Below, piece by piece: positions 62,148-64,000 of a DNA stretch of 64,000 nt. Source of the stretch: G032773895 sp965248935 (GTDB lineage: Bacteria > Pseudomonadota > Gammaproteobacteria > Pseudomonadales > Cellvibrionaceae). The stretch covers positions 4,526,001 through 4,590,000 of the forward strand of contig OZ252214.1 in NCBI GenBank assembly GCA_965248935.1, read 5' to 3'. The notes under the pieces are model-generated. The model was not told the DNA's origin and ran no database searches. It worked only from the letters and a program-made list of their open reading frames with translations. Numbering within the stretch: position 1 is the stretch's first letter; every line of letters starts with the position of its first letter. A program made the position numbers and the translations under genes.

Positions 62148-62504
62148 TTAATTCACGCTAGAAAATTCAATAAAGTCATGAGGTTTAAAACGCTGTATAT
62201 CAAAACCTCGCAACAACCAATCCCATTGCTCGTGATGAATAACGACGGTTTCATCCTTGTTCTTTCTTGGCCATTTGAATTTATCCTTTTCTAAGCGTTT
62301 ATACCATAGGGCAAATCCTGTGCTATCCCAATATAAGGCTTTCAACTTATCCCGTTTTTTATTGCAAAAGACAAAAAGCGCGCCGGAGCAGGAGGAGAGT
62401 CCCATGGCCTCATCCACAATGACGCTTAAGCCATTAATCGATTTTCTAAAATCTACCGGGTCGCGGTGTAGGTAGATATCAACCGAAGAAGACCAGTGAA
62501 TCAT
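62148..62504 (-). CDS. tnpB: IS66 accessory protein TnpB
   Basis: 118 aa, with the typical DIYLHRDPVDFRKSINGLSVIVDEAMGL, FVFCNKKRDKLKALYWDSTGFALWYKRLEKDKFKWP pattern of IS66 Orf2. Required with TnpA for transposition in studied members; mechanism unclear. The start overlaps the tnpA stop (ATGA). Not related to the IS200/IS605 TnpB nuclease. Confidence 0.95.
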   Translation of the reverse strand: MIHWSSSVDIYLHRDPVDFRKSINGLSVIVDEAMGLSSCSGALFVFCNKKRDKLKALYWDSTGFALWYKRLEKDKFKWPRKNKDETVVIHHEQWDWLLRGFDIQRFKPHDFIEFSSVN

Positions 62505-62791
62505 AAGAGCCCCTTAACGACCTCCGCAACGAACTGCGGTGATGATGAAGGCAAAAGTAATTCGACACCATGATAGTAGAGGCGTATGTCTTGCGTTATC
62601 ACGGGAGAGGGATTCATTCGCTTTGCTTTAACAAACACAACCGCCTCTGGAGCCTCTTTAAGTTGCTTCTTTCGTAAGCTAAAATACTTCGAACACATCG
62701 TATGTTCTTTGCAAAACTGTGCTTGGCTTAATCCACTCGATTCTTGCTGTTTGAACAAGGATAACCAATCTTCAATGCTTCGTTTGATCAT
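62501..62791 (-). CDS. tnpA: IS66 accessory protein TnpA
   Basis: 96 aa from the ATG at 62791 (MIKRSIEDWLSLFKQQESSGLSQAQFCKEHTMCSKYFSLRKKQL), an IS66 Orf1 helix-turn-helix protein of the IS3/TnpA-like group. The open frame extends upstream to 62824 but those codons lie in the conserved terminal region. First gene of the element. Confidence 0.92.
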   Translation of the reverse strand: MIKRSIEDWLSLFKQQESSGLSQAQFCKEHTMCSKYFSLRKKQLKEAPEAVVFVKAKRMNPSPVITQDIRLYYHGVELLLPSSSPQFVAEVVKGLL

Positions 62792-62892
62792 GAGTAAGCT
62801 CTCCCAAAAAATTAGAAGATTCACTCTATAGGAATCAGATTAGATTAACAGTGTGCAGTTGGATTAACGCTTACATAAGGTTGATATAAAAA

Positions 62893-62922
62893 AGCCAAAA
62901 TCGTCTGTTATGATGATTTTGG
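62893..62922. terminator. Hairpin downstream of the divergent ATPase gene
   Basis: AGCCAAAATCGTC and GATGATTTTGGCT form a long AT-rich stem around TGTTAT, preceded on the plus strand by AAAAA (a U-tract for minus-strand transcripts). Likely terminator of the minus-strand transposon genes. Confidence 0.65.
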
Positions 62923-62952
62923 CTGATTAACTATTCTAGATGGTCTAAGCGT

Positions 62953-63759
62953 TTATGATACTTGTTGTTTAATCAACTCGTCATGGCTCCGCCAATGCGG
63001 CTGTATCAATACGCCATTCACATGTGCGATGGTAACGATTTTCTGAGCCTGTGTTGCGGCATCAATCAAACTGGCGTAACAGAGGTTTCTGCATAAGCGT
63101 AAATTACCTTGAGCGCTGCGTATGATAAGTTCCATCGCGCCTTCATTAAAGGTGTTGACTCCCATCCTAACAGCTTCCAGTTCCTTCACAATATAGCGTT
63201 CCATATCGTCATTATTTTGCCGTTTAATATTGGCAGAATAGGTAATTCGACTTTTGATGTCTTGATTGACGTTGAGCGACAAATAATGCAATAAATCCCG
63301 TTGACCAAACAACACCAGATTGTGCTTTTTGGGAAACCGCTCGAACAATAATCGCAACTTCCTCAGTACCTGCATGTCGAGTAAATGTGCTTCATCAATC
63401 AGTATATAAAGTGTTTTACGGTCTTTTATATGATTGTAGGCGCAGGTAATAAGTTCTTTCTCAAGTGCCTTTTCAGGTACTTCAATTTTAAAGGAGTCTG
63501 CAAGTTGCGTGAGTATTTGCCAATAAGTATGTAAGGTTCTAGAACAAGAAACAACCGTTACATCGCGTTCTTTTTCTAGTGATTCAATGTGCTCCCTAAG
63601 CACACTTTTACCTACCCCTGGCTCACCAATTACAACAGAAAAGCCACCTTGTTGCGAATGAATTTTAATAATGTCGAATATTTGCTTTTGTTGGTTTAGC
63701 AAAGTTAAATCGGTTCGGCTAAACGGCTCTTTTGTGGTCGCATGAATGGATTTAATCAT
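62953..63759 (-). CDS. ExeA/TniB-like AAA ATPase, divergent transposon copy D
   Basis: 268 aa, same length as the copy A protein but clearly diverged (roughly four residues in five shared by eye). Walker A GEPGVGKS, Walker B LYILIDEAHL and FGQRDL are retained. Coupled by a 4-base overlap to a transposase that runs out of the window. It represents a second lineage of the same transposon family. Confidence 0.9.
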   Translation of the reverse strand: MIKSIHATTKEPFSRTDLTLLNQQKQIFDIIKIHSQQGGFSVVIGEPGVGKSVLREHIESLEKERDVTVVSCSRTLHTYWQILTQLADSFKIEVPEKALEKELITCAYNHIKDRKTLYILIDEAHLLDMQVLRKLRLLFERFPKKHNLVLFGQRDLLHYLSLNVNQDIKSRITYSANIKRQNNDDMERYIVKELEAVRMGVNTFNEGAMELIIRSAQGNLRLCRNLCYASLIDAATQAQKIVTIAHVNGVLIQPHWRSHDELIKQQVS

Positions 63760-64000
63760 TCGGCTTCTCCTTGGCCAGCCTTGCGCAGGTTGGCGTTATA
63801 CACAAGGTTGACGGGGCTGGCTTCGCCCATGCGCTGGTCGTTAAAGTACACTATAAACCGTTGTTTGTTGTTGCGATCAAACCGCACCTGTATTTTCTTT
63901 TCCCGAAGGTCTACGGGACACTCCCATTTGTTTGAGTTAATGGAAAATACATTGGTTTTTGATACTTTACGGGTTTCTTCTACAAAGAAAACCTCTTCCG
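63756..64000 (-). CDS. DDE transposase, C-terminal part, copy D (cut by window end)
   Basis: The last 80 or so codons of a transposase related to that at 28967: EEVFFVEETRKVSKTNVFSIN...CPVDLREKKIQVRFDR...RFIVYFNDQRMGEA. The catalytic core lies beyond the window. It probably forms the same two- or three-gene element as copies A and B. Confidence 0.85.
   Translation of the reverse strand, partial: EEVFFVEETRKVSKTNVFSINSNKWECPVDLREKKIQVRFDRNNKQRFIVYFNDQRMGEASPVNLVYNANLRKAGQGEAE

Larger units (their letters stand above)
60586..62874. mobile_element. IS66-family insertion sequence (2289 bp)
   Basis: Terminal inverted repeats GTAAGCGTTAATCC.../...GGATTAACGCTTAC. It contains the standard leftward tnpA-tnpB-tnpC set. 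No 8-bp target duplication was found (TGTTCAAA on the left, ATAAGGTT on the right), so the left flank, itself an IS66 fragment, has been rearranged. Confidence 0.92.

Overview
The window looks like a chromosomal segment of a marine-type gammaproteobacterium, most probably of the Cellvibrionaceae kind. This is inferred from the glnS-cysS order, a bacterial sodium channel, DjlA, the DUF454 and FMN-glutamate-synthase-like genes, moderate GC and no sign of a plasmid backbone. No rRNA or tRNA gene and no CRISPR array was seen.

1-17 kb is mostly ordinary chromosome. It carries the end of glnS, cysS with a small lipoprotein, a voltage-gated cation channel, a DnaJ-related protein, a half-size GDT1 transporter and an L,D-transpeptidase. 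A hipBA module follows; its 3' end is duplicated around an inserted gene pair. Then come an orphan TraL-like ATPase, djlA, an SDR, DUF454, a cold-shock protein, a DUF3806-like protein, a glutamate-synthase-like flavoprotein, two envelope proteins and an RluA-type pseudouridine synthase.

17-27 kb is a polymorphic-toxin locus. A 7.3-kb secreted SpvB/RHS gene has a variable C-terminal tip and a lipoprotein that is probably its immunity protein. Downstream is a displaced RHS core carrying a different tip, again with a putative immunity gene.

27-50 kb is an array of related integrative units. Each has a leftward arm (SymE-like toxin, 100-aa protein, XRE regulator), a rightward primase-helicase and tyrosine recombinase, an exchangeable toxin-antitoxin pair, a GC-rich structured segment with a 77-aa ORF, and finally an orphan toxin tip with a probable immunity gene. 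Two units are nearly complete and share 3.77 kb that looks identical. A third, divergent unit was cut down by recombination between two identical 3351-bp Mu/Tn7-superfamily transposons (AAA ATPase, DDE transposase and zinc-ribbon protein, TGT/ACA ends). I regard this apparent coupling of a replicative/recombining element to toxin-tip cassettes as the best candidate for an undescribed system.

50-64 kb holds a decayed copy of the same transposon and a second giant secreted protein (Ig-like, NHL and RHS domains, tip and putative immunity gene). An IS66 element follows, lying next to an inverted fragment of itself, and then the start of a divergent relative of the transposon that runs off the window. 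The region is a toxin-exchange locus that mobile elements have entered repeatedly, with solo transposon ends scattered through it.
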